Shown piece by piece: positions 39,561 to 53,692 of a DNA stretch of 64,000 nt. The notes beneath the pieces were generated by a model. The model was not told where the DNA came from. It saw nothing but the letters and a program-made list of their open reading frames with translations, and ran no database searches. The DNA is taken from the NCBI RefSeq assembly GCF_900090045.1, contig NC_041781.1:62001-126000 (forward strand). The letters run 5' to 3'. The DNA is from Plasmodium malariae (taxonomy: Eukaryota > Apicomplexa > Aconoidasida > Haemosporida > Plasmodiidae). Position 1 is the first letter of the stretch, and every line of letters begins with the position of its first letter. Made by a program: the position numbers and the translations under genes.

Positions 39561-42500
39561 CAAAGTGCAAATGTTCCACACTATCCCTGTAATAAGTTAC
39601 ACCAAAATATTACAGTTTTAATAATGTTGTATATGTAAATATGTAATTTATTTAATAATAGCTTATATCATTTGTACTTTGATTTAGGATTCAATAAGAA
39701 AAAATGAAAATATGTATATGAACAATATTTCCCAATAAAAATAAATAGTTCTGTAAAAGATAAAACTTATTCAGCTGATATTAAGTATTATATAACATGT
39801 ACCATACAAGATTGTAATTTATAAATGTTAAATTATATACGTGTTTATGCATAAAAAAAAGTATCCTAAACAATTTAGCTGAATTGTATATTAAAAAGAA
39901 CAATAAAATAAAAGGATAGAATAATATTTTATTAATAATAACACTACATATGCAATGGTACATTCGTATTATTCTAATATTACTATAAAAATTTCACCCA
40001 TAAAACCATGTAAAAAATTTTGTAACGTAAAAAAAAAAATAAATGAAATTAAAAGAAAATATTTTACGAAAAATTGTGAGTACTGCAGACACATAAATAT
40101 AAAAAATAATTAAGTTTAAATGAATAAACAATATCCAAATTATTGTTTAACATTAACATATTTAGGATACATGGTGTTTCATATATGAATCCATTCATAC
40201 AATATATATAAAAGAAATATAGCAAAAGGTACAAATCAAGAATTCAATAAATATAATGTGATCAATAAATGCAATAAATAAAGAAAATAATAATGAAAAT
40301 TACATAAAAATTCTTAATATTAATAATATGTTATATATTAATTTAGGATTAATACATATATAATAGTTTTTATACTATGATTATTAAATTATAAGAAATA
40401 ATATATATTAGGGATCTCAATTATTGAAGGATGCATACTATAACAATAGAATTTTATAAAGAATGAATTATGCATAGAACAATCTTATTTAATCCAACCA
40501 CATTAAATGATACTGATTAAAGCATAAAAATGATATCATATAATTTACACTACAATAATCTGCATAAATATAAAATATTGCTTTATTCGTTAAAAAACTT
40601 ATGAAAATAAGTTCCTTTTATAATATGATACACTATATATTTATCTTTATAACTTATAAAATATCAGTAAAATTAAGATATACTTAGCTTAAAAAAAATT
40701 ATTTTATTTTATTTTTCATTTATATTATTATTTTGAGACTTCTTAAAATATAATATTATGTTAATAATTATGAACTCTACATTGAATAACATTAACTGTA
40801 AATTTAAATATATAGGTGCCTTTTTATTATAATATATACCACAGTTTTTATATTCTGTTTTTTACATATTAAATAAGAAAAAAGTATAAATTGTTATTTC
40901 AACTTCATTATCCTAAATGTATTTACACTAATATATTTTTTTTCGTTTCATTCTGTAATACTTTTTATACGTATAACATTTCTATTAGCGTATATTATGT
41001 TAAAGTTCTACATAAAAATATATTTATTTTTATATTAAATATTATATTTTATATAAAAAAGCAAATAGTATGTTCGTAATATTAGGAAGTAAACTTTATT
41101 AATTCATATGAATTCTTATTACTTTTGTATTATTTTTAAATAAAAAAAAAATATATATATATAAATTAAGTTACTGTACAAAAAGTGTGAATATATATTA
41201 AAAATATAAAAAGAAATATATTAACAAAGAAAAAAATTATATTTTAACATATTTATAAAATAATAAAACAAATATTTTTTTTTATAAATATTTTAAATAC
41301 AATTTTACGCAGATTTTTTCAAATTCTTTCAAAATATTTCAGAATATCATACTATGAATTTTGTTAACCCATATTAAATCATATTAATTAATTCATCATA
41401 TATATTATATTTACATATGTATAATATATTTAAATACAGATATATAAATAAATAATACTTTAAAACATGATAAGTTATTTTTATTTATTATCAACTGTAT
41501 GTTATTATTAAGTAACTTGTTTAAAAATAAAATAAATTAAGTAATAAGTGATTATAATAAAAAGAACAGAAGAACGAAAATGTAAATTTTATATAAATAA
41601 ATTAAATTAAAACATTTTAATATAAATGGCCTACTAAACATAACCACAATGGCGTTGTTTTATGTATGAAGCAATTAGATACAAAATTTTATCGTTAAGA
41701 TATATGTTTTTTTATAATTTTAAGACTATTCAATATTTCATATATATAATTTGCATATATAATATTAATATAAGAAATAATATATATAATTTATAATAAC
41801 CTATGCTGTTATTTATAAATTTAAATTGTTATTCAATTTCATTTAAATATTCGCGTCTTAAAATGTATTATAAATAATACATGACCTTTTTCATTTTGTA
41901 TACTAAATAAATATTTATTATTATAAAAAAGTTATTTTCTTTTTGTTAAATGGATAAACAAACAAAATAAAATATAATATATTTTTAATTTACTTATTAG
42001 AATATTTCTATCAAAAATTGCAAAGAAATATTAACAAAACTTTAATATTTTTTGTTTTATCGAATATAATATATTATTCCATATACATTCAATTATTATG
42101 TTTTTATTTTTTATTTTACTTCTATAATTTATTTTACATTTTTCTAAACTACATTATATAAATAATTTTTCTATAATTATCTTTAAATATTTTTTCATAT
42201 TTTGGATACGTAGCCAATATTATTTTCATTATTTAATACTCCTGAATATACTTTTAATTAATTATATGTTTGTCCAGTAGAAATGGTTCTTATCTAAAAG
42301 GCATAATAGACTAATACAATAGAAAATATATGTATAATAAATTATACCATACTAAATCTATTCAGCAGATTAGTATACACCATAAATTAGAGATTTTTTG
42401 ATAATATATATAAATATAATACTAAGTGTCACAAATAAATTTTAATGATAAGAACTTTCTACAATTATAGAAACAATTTAGTATTATATATATATTTAAT

Positions 42501-43176
42501 TAATTCTCATTCGTACATACAACATAATAAATATTAAAAAATTTTAAAAAAACAATTACTGCATTATAATATCTTATATACAAATTAAACAAAAAAAATA
42601 AGTTCAAAAAAAAGGAATAACAATAAAATCAGCACTAATAATGATTTTATTAATAGATTATTTATTCCAGGAAAAACGTAAGAATAAAAGGAATTATTTA
42701 CATTAATAAAAGTAATAACATTTATATATATTCGTCTATAATAAGGGAAGAAGAACAAATTCCAATACGTATATTAATGAAATTTTTACAGAATAACCTT
42801 AATACATGTATTGACGTAAATTTATGTAATGTTTTAATGTTAGTTATTTAATTTCTTTTTCATATAAAGTATAAGAATTACAAATACAAATATATACGTA
42901 ATTTTCATTTAATTAAAAAATATGATCAAGTCATATCTCCAGTTGTAGTACACTTATTTAAGGTAAAAAAAATTATGACGTGTATAAAATAAATAGTAAT
43001 TCATTCAATTATTTTATAGAACATATATAAATCTTTATGTAAATGATAATTTTATAATTTCATTTTTTCATGATATATTAATTTGAAATTACAATATTTA
43101 TAAGTAAAAAGATACAAATTTTTATTTATATTTCAGATATTTATACACAACACTATTGCATTAATGTACAATCATT
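39561..43176. other. gene-free spacer upstream of STP1
   Basis: No supported gene. It contains the second copy of the diverged repeat (40490-41060) and the presumed 5' region of the STP1 gene. Confidence 0.6.
40490..41060 (+). repeat. diverged dispersed repeat, copy 2
   Basis: Partner of the repeat at about 26500-27110. Both lie in the same orientation and upstream of a plus-strand gene (1.5 kb before the exported gene at 28608 and 2.1 kb before STP1 at 43177), so a shared upstream-flank origin is possible. Confidence 0.4.
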
Positions 43177-45770
43177 ATGGAAAATTGTTTTACTTCGGTA
43201 ATATTCATTACTTTTTAAGATAAATAACTTTATTCATGAATCATTTATATATGATAGAGGCATAATACTATGAAAATCAAAATTGATGATTAAATAATTT
43301 CTAATAATTCTTTTGAATATAGAATTCGAGTGTTCATGGTACTACAGCATTAGAATACGGTACATATCGACAATTTAAAATAATTGGAGCTAATATTAAA
43401 TCTCAAATTTCTTCTTTAAAAATCAACAACAATAAAGAAGAATTTAGAGATAAATGTAAGAAATTGGCTGATTATCTAATTACTAGTAAGCCTCCATATT
43501 CATATATTAATGAACGTCTTTGGAAAGGAGCACTCAAGACTTGGTACAAGCACTACTATACAGGACTATCTCAACATGGCGGATGTTTTATGATTTTAAA
43601 TCAGGATGAAAAAGAAATTTTACAATTAGTTTATGATGCAGAGGATTTCTGTGAAAAAAATAAAGAATATATTGATAAACTACATCCTTTTAGAGTAGGT
43701 AATAGTAGTACATACAATTGTAATAATGATGATAATTGCATAAGTAAATGTAAGGAATATAATGAATGGATAATAGAAAGGAAAGGACATTTTAGTGCTA
43801 AGAGAGAAATTCTTCATAAAGATTGCACAGGAAAAAAAAAATTATACCAACTTCTAAAAAAAACATGCAATATACAGAATTCTAGCACATTTACTAAAAT
43901 TATTGAGTCCAAGTCCTCGGCTCCAACTATACATATTGTAGTTCCAGAAAAAAAAGAAGACGAAAGTTCGTTGGCAGAACAGAATTCACCTGAATCACAA
44001 GAGCAATCTCCACCAAAATATAAAGCTTCGTCCGAACAGATAACTCGAGTAGAAAGACCACCTCCAGTCGAAACTCTGTCTCCAGGAGAGATGGATACAG
44101 CAAACGAATTGATGTCATCAAAGGAACAGAAACATCATGTTGAAAAAGCATCGCCTTTCAGTGACCCAACTCCTGTAACTCTATCTAATGAAAATACGAA
44201 AGCACAACCTATAAAAGTTCCACAATCACAAAATCATAAAGGTTTTGTATCTGAAGGTGCAAAAACAACATTCCAGCATCAGGAAACATCAGAAAGAACT
44301 GATAAAAGTATTTCTTCTATACCTTTTAAAGCGTTAATTAATGACTCTCCTTCTCCTTTTCATCTTGAACTCCCTAAAATTACAGGTACCATTAATACTA
44401 CTTATTTCTCTTTTTTTGAAATAATTACAATATATAACATATATATCTAAACTCATGATACAGAATCAGCTGGAAATATCTCTGATAAATATATATCACC
44501 TATATTAATAAGCATTATTATTATTATTATATTTTCCCTTTTTATTAAAGTAATATAAAACTAAATTTGTAAAAATATTATATACTTTGATTACTGCAAT
44601 TCACCATTTTATAAATGCTCCTTCCTTATATTTTAGCATATGCCATTGATTTTTTTAAAAAAAAAAAAACATATTAAACGAAAACATTTGAAACTACTGC
44701 GAATATTAGTACCTTCATATCCTGGCAGAAAAAATATGTTTTTAACATATGATAACTTAGAACCCTCAACATATAATAATGAAGAAAACATAAGAAAAAT
44801 AATAATAAATGAGCAAAACTTAGAAACAAATGTAAAAAAAATAAACAAAAAGAAGGATGTGTCAAAAACTATTATTGAAGTACATATGGAAGTACTAGAA
44901 GAATACAAAAATGAAGTATGGGAATCCGATATAGGCGAATTTTTAGCAATATGTTTAGAAGAGTTTAGACAAGAAAAATATAATTCCCATCATAATTTAA
45001 AAAATGATGAAATAATAATAGAAAATAATAAGTGTAGAAATGATACTGATAAAAAAAAAATTCTATGGAATAAATGGGCAGAAAGACATAAAAATCTCTC
45101 TGAAAAATTAAAAAAAGAATATTGGTTTAATAGCTTGAAAAATGAATGGAAGAGTGAACGAGATTCCATAGAAAGAAGTAAAAAATTAAAGAAAAAACTT
45201 TCAAATAAATATAAAAAAGTTCCATCTTCAGAAATAGAGAAAGATGCATGGAAAAAATGGATATCAAAGAAGGGTATAGTTATAGGACAATATATAGAAA
45301 AGGATTGGCATAAGTTAATGACGGAAGGACTAAAAAATATGACAGATAAATGCGTAAATTACGAAACTAAAAAGGATATGACAATAACAAATTTGGAAGA
45401 ATTGAAGAAAAAAGAATATAATGAAGAACTATATAAATACATAAAAAAAAAATTACTACAAAAACTGTGCATACTTGTACTTATGATGGTATTAGAAGAA
45501 TGCAGAAAAGAGGAGAACATAGAAAATAATGAATCATATTTGGATAGTTCTATATATGAATGCAAGATAGAAAAAAATTCATATGCAAAATCAGAAATTA
45601 TAGAAGACATAAATGAAGATAAAGGAAACGTTTTGGAATACAGGAAAAATGAGGATATTTATGAGAGTAAAGGGGGACACACTTTTATACATGAATTGAA
45701 TGATTGGATAAGAGAAGATAATACATATATAAATTCTATAAAAAATGAGGACTTATCAGAAACATCCTGA
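43177..45770 (+). CDS. STP1: STP1 protein (subtelomeric transmembrane, SURFIN-related), intact
   Basis: A four-exon gene with consistent phases: 43177-43197 (MENCFTS), 43323-44385, 44464-44549 and 44637-45770, giving 767 residues. The N-terminal half is a Cys-containing domain, including CNNDDNCISKCKEYNEW and HKDCTGKKK. A Pro/Ser/Glu-rich stalk follows (about residues 195-350). Exon 3 encodes the single membrane segment (YISPILISIIIIIIFSLFIK, about 371-390). Exon 4 is a charged cytoplasmic region with Trp pairs (NKWAER, KDAWKKWISKKG, EKDWHKL; Trp near 485, 534, 537, 553, 561, 595, 598, 614), as in the STP1/SURFIN/MC-2TM Trp-rich domain. There is no classical N-terminal signal peptide, as expected for this family. 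Probably displayed at or near the infected red-cell surface; function unproven. It is the largest intact gene here. Confidence 0.92.
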
Positions 45771-48700
45771 TATAAAGTAGGATGATACATCCTATATATA
45801 GATAAGGACAAATGCAAGTGTATTCGAAGGATAATTTATTGAAGTGAAATGATATATATGAATGAAAATTTTTAAACAATTTAACACTTAAAGGAAAAAA
45901 AGAAAAAGAAAAGATAAAAGGAAAATATAAACATAAAAAGTTTATGGGAATAAGAACAATGAAATAGAGTAACATAAAAAATATTCAAATTATATATATA
46001 TTTTTTTAATTTTATAAGAACACCTATAAGAGAGTTATACTAATACGTGAATAAATAATAATAGCAAAATGTTAATGCATAAATAATAAAAAATAAGTTT
46101 CATAATTTAAGTTTTATCATTTTTATTCACCAAATTTTATGAAATATTTTTTTTTTATTACTTAATATATAATGTTTTTCAAAGAAATCATAAGATATGT
46201 TGAATTTATAACTTGTGCTTTTAAAATGTGTATTATATATATATATATATATATTAGATGATAATATTATTTAATATTAGTAACTTGCTTCCCCCAGTTA
46301 AAATGTTAAAGCTCAGTTTAGTAAAATACAAAAGAATTCTTTTAAATATATACATATTATATTATATTTTAATGTTTTTCCATTTTTTTATAAATAATTC
46401 ATGCGATTATATTATATAATTTAATATTTAATAACTATAGAAATATAGGATTATGTTTTTCATTAAAAGTAATTATATTTTAATTTGTTTAATAATTTTG
46501 TCATTTTTAATGCACCATAGGAAAAAAAGAATAATTAAATACTTTAGTAATTTATTTGCTTTTTTATTAATATAAAGAGAAACATGTTGTTATGAATAGA
46601 ACTTTATATAATATATAACTTTTTAAAAGAATACTAAATATGTAACCTAATATGTAATAAACATATATAACATACTTTTTTATTAATTAATAAGTAATAT
46701 TCTAATAATATACTTAAAATAAATAATTGTATAATACAGGGTTACAATACACTTATTTAGTAATAGTTTATTATATTCATTATATTAGGTTCTATATGTT
46801 TAAATATATATATATATCATTCTCTGGAATCCTTATGTTATATATTCACGATATTCTGTAATCTAAAATAATATATTAATATATTTTTGTGTACATAAAG
46901 ACTACTATCAATTTTATTAAATTAACACTAAAATACAATTATAAAAAAATACTTTAGCTTTAATTAGTACTATTAGATATTCATAAATTTAAATATATAT
47001 GCAATATTTGAATCATTTGTGGAGGCCTATAAAAGAAATGTAGAAAATTTATTCATATATAAAATTTTACCATTTTTTTGTAATATTTTATTATAGGTAT
47101 TATAATTATTAAGATATGACAAACAATTTATCTTTATATTTATATTTCTTATTTTATTTTTATTTTTAATATAAACTCTTTAGCCAAATTTCTTTTAAAT
47201 GTTTTATCAATTTTACAAAAAATTAACAAAAAACTGTATTAATAATAAAAAATTAAGTGTAATCTTATTATTTATACAATTTAAATAATTTTTATTTGTC
47301 AATTTAACATAGCAATTCATAGTTTATATATAAAATTCATGCATAAGGGAACCTTCAGATATATTTTATCCACATTTATAATTTATTATTTAGAACTTTG
47401 AACAAAAGTCTTTAAATCACAATGAAAGTTAAGGATTATCCTTAAAAATTACGAATTTAAACATGAAGTTCTAATAAGTATTACAAAGAGCTATTAATGT
47501 AAATTCATATTAAATAATTAAAAATTTTAAGGTTTGTGAACTCTTAAAAAACGTTTTTAAATATGAATCTATTTTATTTTTTTTTTCTAATGCATAAAAA
47601 TTCATTTTTCTTGTATATATATAATTGCTATTTTTAATTCAGCAAAAATTGATAGATTTTTAAACAGAAATATTATAAATATATATATTATTCTTACTGA
47701 TAATATTTTCATTAAATTTTTTATATAATTTGCCACTTTTTAACTTACATTTTTTTATGCAAAAATACATATTTATATTATTATTACATTTATTATACAT
47801 TTTATAAATATGAAAAAAAATATACCATAAGGAAATTACTGTATAAATATCAACTGGTATATAATTAATCGTTAAAATAGAAAAATAAGTTTTTTCGAAA
47901 AGATTTACATATATATATATTTATATATATAAATGAAGCAAATAATAAAAAATAGTAATGTATGATTTATTATAAACAAAAAAATATAGAAGAAAAAACT
48001 ATGGCTTGCTCATTATAAGTTCTTGATATAACAAAAATACTTATTAAATAGTAAATATGCTTATTCTATTTCAAGAAATATATTTAAAATATATTGTATG
48101 AATGAAACATGAAAAAATTTAATTTTATTTTTATATTATGATTTAAAATAATATTTATTATTCAAACTAGTAATTTCTCTATTAAATGTAGTAACGATCA
48201 ATTTTATTTTAATATATAAACTTCATTTCTTTGATCAAGTCTATCTTAATGAACCATCTTTATATTTGCTTTATTTATTTCCCTAATACATAATAAAATA
48301 TAGATAATAAATATACCTTAAAATATCATTAATGTGTCAGTTGATAAATTATATTTAATTTTTAATAATATTTTTTTTATCTAAATAAAATTTTTAACCT
48401 TTATATATTTCTTTTTTTATTTCTTCTTTATGTTTCGTTAAAGTATTTTTAATTATATGGTTATTATAATAATAAAATTAAAATAAAATATTTATAATTT
48501 ATTTATTATACTGTAAATATGTAATCGTAAAATATTTTAGTACAATAAGATATATAAAACAAAGAAGAAATAATTTAATATTATATTCTAAGGACCTTGA
48601 ATTAAATGCTATTATTTTGTTTAACTCATCTGACATACAATATTGATATATAAGATAGAAGTGATATACACAAAATTGGAAAATATTATAATATTAACCA

Positions 48701-49841
48701 TCGTAACACATTTTTCATATATTTAAATAAAAATATGTATCATAAACAAAATTACTAATATTATAAATGTTCTATACTTTATAATGATAAATTTTGATTA
48801 ACATATGAATCCATATATTTCTTATGCTACAAGTACAAACGAATTTAATAATAAATTTTATTAAAGCTCTTAGTATAAATATTAAATTTTTTCAAGTTTT
48901 ATTTTTGTTATATAATTATAATTAATTTAAAATGTAAAAATATTTAATGTTTCTACATATATTTATATATAGAATATTAAAATATATATTATACAAAGTT
49001 AAATGTTATAAAGGTAAAAGTAAAACTTTAACTTCCATATACATTATGATAGAGAGAATTCACAGATTACTTTATAATTTTATGATATAGTCTATTTATC
49101 GAATATTACGTTTATAATTAAAACAAGTTTTTACAGGACATAAATTCTTATTTAAGTAATAAATTCTTATTGTCACATATATTACTATCATTTTATTTAA
49201 AATTACTGTTCGTTTAATTAAATTTTAATTTTAGTAAAATTCGTGAAGTTCAGATTCTTAACCAGTGTATATATTGTTAAAACGTATTATAAATATTAAA
49301 TGAAATAATATGAGAATTATAATCTTAACAATAAAAACAATTATAATAAAATAACAGAGAAACATCTATACTTATATATAGTAAATATTTACGTATTAAT
49401 ATTATTTTAAAATGTCCAAAATATTCCTAAATAGGTATTGCATTATAATAGGAAATGTATATTAGAATGAACTAGAATTATTTTATTTATTTGTATAATA
49501 TATCAGTACAAATATATAAGATTCATATAAATAAACAAATAGAAAAAAGTAGTTTCCTCTAAATTTATTTTTATTTACAATTAATCAACCTTTTTTTTTC
49601 AAATAATTATATTGTCTATTAGAATAGTTTATTTCATATTTTACTAATTATGCTACCTTATTTTAATACTATTAAAAAGTAAACAGGAAATTTTCCTGTG
49701 TATTTTGTTCTTAAAATTTTCTGTATGAAAAAAAGTTGTAAACCACATATAAACATATTAAATATATTTTTTCATTTATATAAATATTAATATTACACCA
49801 GTTTAATTTTTGCTATTTAATTCACGTAAATCTATATACAA
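45771..49841. other. gene-free A+T-rich spacer
   Basis: About 4 kb between STP1 and the PIR relic with no supported gene on either strand. TA runs occur near 46240 and 46805. The open frame at 45736-45975 on the minus strand is antisense to the STP1 end. Confidence 0.6.
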
Positions 49842-50981
49842 TGATGACTAATAGTACGGAAGAAAATGCAAAATTTATTTTTATATTATAATTATTATAT
49901 TTTTCATTGTAGTCAAGCGTTCATTTTTCTAGAAATTATACATAAATTTGTTTAATGAAAATAAAAATTTGTGTATTTATATATTATTATTATACCTTAT
50001 TAATTTTTAGGAGAATATTGTGACATTATATCTTAAATATAAAGACAAATTTAATAATAAAGCTATAGCAGATGCATGAAATAGTAGTGGATCTGGTGGA
50101 AATCCTGGAATCAAATGTGCATCAATTAATTATGATAATTTTACTACTCCGTGTCAAGAGATTTCTAGATATTTTATTGAGATAAATAATTGTTATAAAT
50201 TTCATACCCTGAAACCTCGTAAATACTTAAGTTACAGGATAAATTCTGATAAAAATTATAATAGAAATCCTTATTGGTTTTAGGGATATAATGAATTTTC
50301 GTCCAAAACATTAAATATATGCAAGAAAGAAATATAAAAAATTGACGATAATATTTAAAAAAAACTTAATAACCTATACAAATTATATCCGAATTTTAAA
50401 AATTCTACATCTCAGAAAATACATTTACAAGTTGTAAAAATCCTAAAAATTGTTATGAATTTTATATAGAACGGTACAAGGAATATGAAGGGAATATATT
50501 GAACGAATTTTGTGAAGCGTTAAGATATTTTAAGAAAGCATATGTTGAAACAGTGAACAATATAACGATTTGTCTTTATGTACCAAAAATTTTAGCTCCT
50601 CTAAAGAGTTTATTTTTCCTGCCAGTTTAACATCAACCGCCTTGTTACTAACATCTTTTGCCTTATTTTTTTTATATAAGGTTAATAATAAATATAGTTA
50701 TTAGGGAGAAAATTCTACGACAATGCGTATATTCAATTTTACAATTAATTACCAAAACAAAAAAATTATATTTTTAAGAATATAAATATTTTTTTTTTTT
50801 TGTACAGTTTACTCCAATGAAATCATGGTTACATAGTCTTTTACAAAGAAAAAAAATAATTCAACTTAATTATGTTAAAGATGAAACAAGAGAATCTTTA
50901 AAAAATTCACCTGAAGAAGTAAATAGAAATTATGAAGAATGTTTTCATAATATAGGCTTTCACCCTCAAAGAGTTGTTTAA
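49842..50981 (+). pseudogene. pir: PIR (Plasmodium interspersed repeat) pseudogene
   Basis: Exon organisation is that of PIR genes: a short first exon (possible ATG at 49842, MTNSTEEN, with no clear donor), a long extracellular exon from 50011 after TAATTTTTAG, a membrane segment (SLTSTALLLTSFALFFLYK) ending near 50680, and a cytoplasmic exon from 50808 after TTTGTACAG. The last exon begins FTPMKSWLHS and ends at TAA 50979-50981. The main exon has at least five in-frame stops and a frame change, though Cys residues and the segment NPKNCYEFYIERYKEYEG are preserved. The cytoplasmic exon is fully open. It is dead as a whole. Family assignment rests on exon structure, membrane-segment placement and the FTPxxSW start of the last exon. 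Confidence 0.75.
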
Positions 50982-53692
50982 TACAAATACTACAGTATAT
51001 GTTATATGCATTAAAAAATTTTATATTCAATGATATAAATGCTACATTTAAGTGAGTAATACATTAATAAATAAGACACACTCAAAGCAAAAAAACTATT
51101 GTGGGTGTATACATATTACAAAAATAATGGCATAGAATTTTTACAAAGAAATGCATAATATGAATAAAATACTACTGTAGGAGACAGTAAAACAAGAATC
51201 CAGTTATATATTCTATCTTCTTCAAAATAAAAAAGCAATAATTTTAAAACATAAATAAGTAACACAAGAATATTCAGTAAATATTGATTTTCTTACACAA
51301 TAATATGAAGTAAATTTAATTAACTAAGTATTAAAAAAGGAAAAAAGACAAAAAAATTAGAAAAATAAATAAGAAACAAAAAACTTATAATATTATTATA
51401 TAAAAAAAAATAAAACAATTAAAATAAAACCATTATTCAACAAATAAAAAATAAATGTATTTTATTTATAACTAACTTTATTTGAAACTTTTATTATTCG
51501 ATGTTTCCTTGCAATTATATAGAATTACATTTTTAAAAAATTATACAAAACTTTTAACTTTGTTGTCTTCAAATAATATATAATATACGTCGCACGGTAG
51601 TAAAAATAAAGATAAATGATCATAAGTATATTAATTCTCTTGTTGATTAAATTCAAATAGTAACAATGATATCCATTATTTAATAATTCATGAATATGTT
51701 TTTCAAGAGCTCTGTACTTAATTTGTTTTTTTTTCCATTAATACACTTTTATATTCTAATATCCAAGAGGAGTGAACAAATCGATATACTATAAATAAAA
51801 AATATACATAACACTTCTTTATAATTGTAATATTTTCACAAAAATATATTATAATATTAACAAATGCTATTTATATTTCCATATTTCATTATTATTTACA
51901 TTAAACAAATGGAAAAATGCAGGAAATATTTGGTAAATATATTAGAACGTAACACTATAATATAAAAGGATCAGAAAAATTTAAGGGTAATTTTTTTCTT
52001 CAAATTTCTTCATGGAATCCATTTTTATAATGTCCATTGAAACTCTTATATATACATTTTAGAATAAATTAAATGTTTTAAAATGGGAATCCCGTTATTT
52101 ATTATGGAATATTTTCATATTCTGTTATAATTATTCAATTAGAAATTTCAGAATACTTATACGTCTAAATTATTTCATATAACTATGTATGTCCTAGGAT
52201 TTCAATATATACCTGAATTTTAATTATTAATTTAGATATGCGATTTATTAGATTATACATAATACCACGTTCAGAATAATAAAACAAAAAAATATGTAAT
52301 ATTGAAATTATACATTATTATTGAAATATCAACATATTCATATAAAAAGTATATATATAAATATTTAGATGATAATTAGGTATTTAATTTTATTTTTAAT
52401 GCCTATATATTTATAGTAATCATAAATTTAATACGGAAATAATTGCTCAGATTATTCTTTGTAATTCAATTAATATAAGAGATCATTTAAGTTTTTTATT
52501 TTTTAATAATTTTTTTTTTTTTGTTTTAATGATCTATTAAACTACATATATATAGCGAATTTTATGATTAGATACAGTAAAAGAAAACTATAAAATTAAT
52601 AAAGCAACACTTCATTAATGATTTATTTATGTAATATCAATTAAAAATATTTTTAACATATCTAATTTATAAGAAACATTTTCTTATTTCACATAAAAAT
52701 TCAGCATATATTATTAATAATTTAATTATTATAAATAAAAAATTTCAGTAATAAAAAAATTATTTTTATTTATATTTTAAAGAAATGATATTAAAATAAT
52801 AAATCAATTTTTGCACATTCAAAAAAAATAATTTTATAGTTCAAATTGTATTCCTTTAACCTTTTTTTCATTATGTATGTAAATAAAAAAAAATATTACA
52901 ATTTTTCAAAATTTTTTTTTTTTTTTTACTTTTTAAAAAAGAATTAATTGTATATTAAATAATACACATAAGTTAACAAAATAGATAAAAAAATTGCATC
53001 TAATGTAAAATTAAAATATTTACCATAAGACCTAAACTCAGAAATATATTTAGAAAGAATATTTTGATATGTATATAACTTCATATTTAGACCATTCAAA
53101 AAAATAGAAAAAATTTAAAAAAAATCTTTATAAAAAAATGTGTTTTATAATGTATTTATCTTAAAGCTTATACGTAGTATTAACATAAAGTTTGTTTTTA
53201 TTTTTAAATATATATATATATCCATACAACTAAGTACTATTGAATCCTTTTCATTATGTAATAAACAAGACAATTTTATTTTTAATTATAAACAAATAAT
53301 ATGCTCTTCTATTTACACAACAAATAATCATTTAATTCTAGAAACAGATAAAGCAAAAATAGTTAAGGCTATTTTTACAGTGACCACTAAAAACTGAAAA
53401 AAGAAATCAACCAAAATTATATTAATATTACTTATATATATTTATATTTACCCATATATATTTTTCAAAAAAATCTTAATAAATAAAAAAATAGGTTTAT
53501 GGACAATAACATCAAATCAAGGTCAAAAGATAACTTAAAATTCAATGTAAAAAACATTATAACATTTAAAATAACAAAAAAATAAAAAATCATATTTTTA
53601 CTTTTGCTTTTTAACAAATCCAGATATTCATATTTGATTTTATAAATTATAATTTTATATAGATATGTTATTTGTGTATATTTCTTATGGAA
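50982..53692. other. gene-free A+T-rich spacer
   Basis: No supported gene. The right end (about 53190-53380) is the 3' flank of the next superfamily gene; the open frame at 53140-53397 lies antisense in it. Confidence 0.6.

Noticed and set aside
53140..53397. Plus-strand open frame of 85 codons
   Set aside because: Also within the 3' flank repeat of a superfamily gene; no splice or domain evidence.
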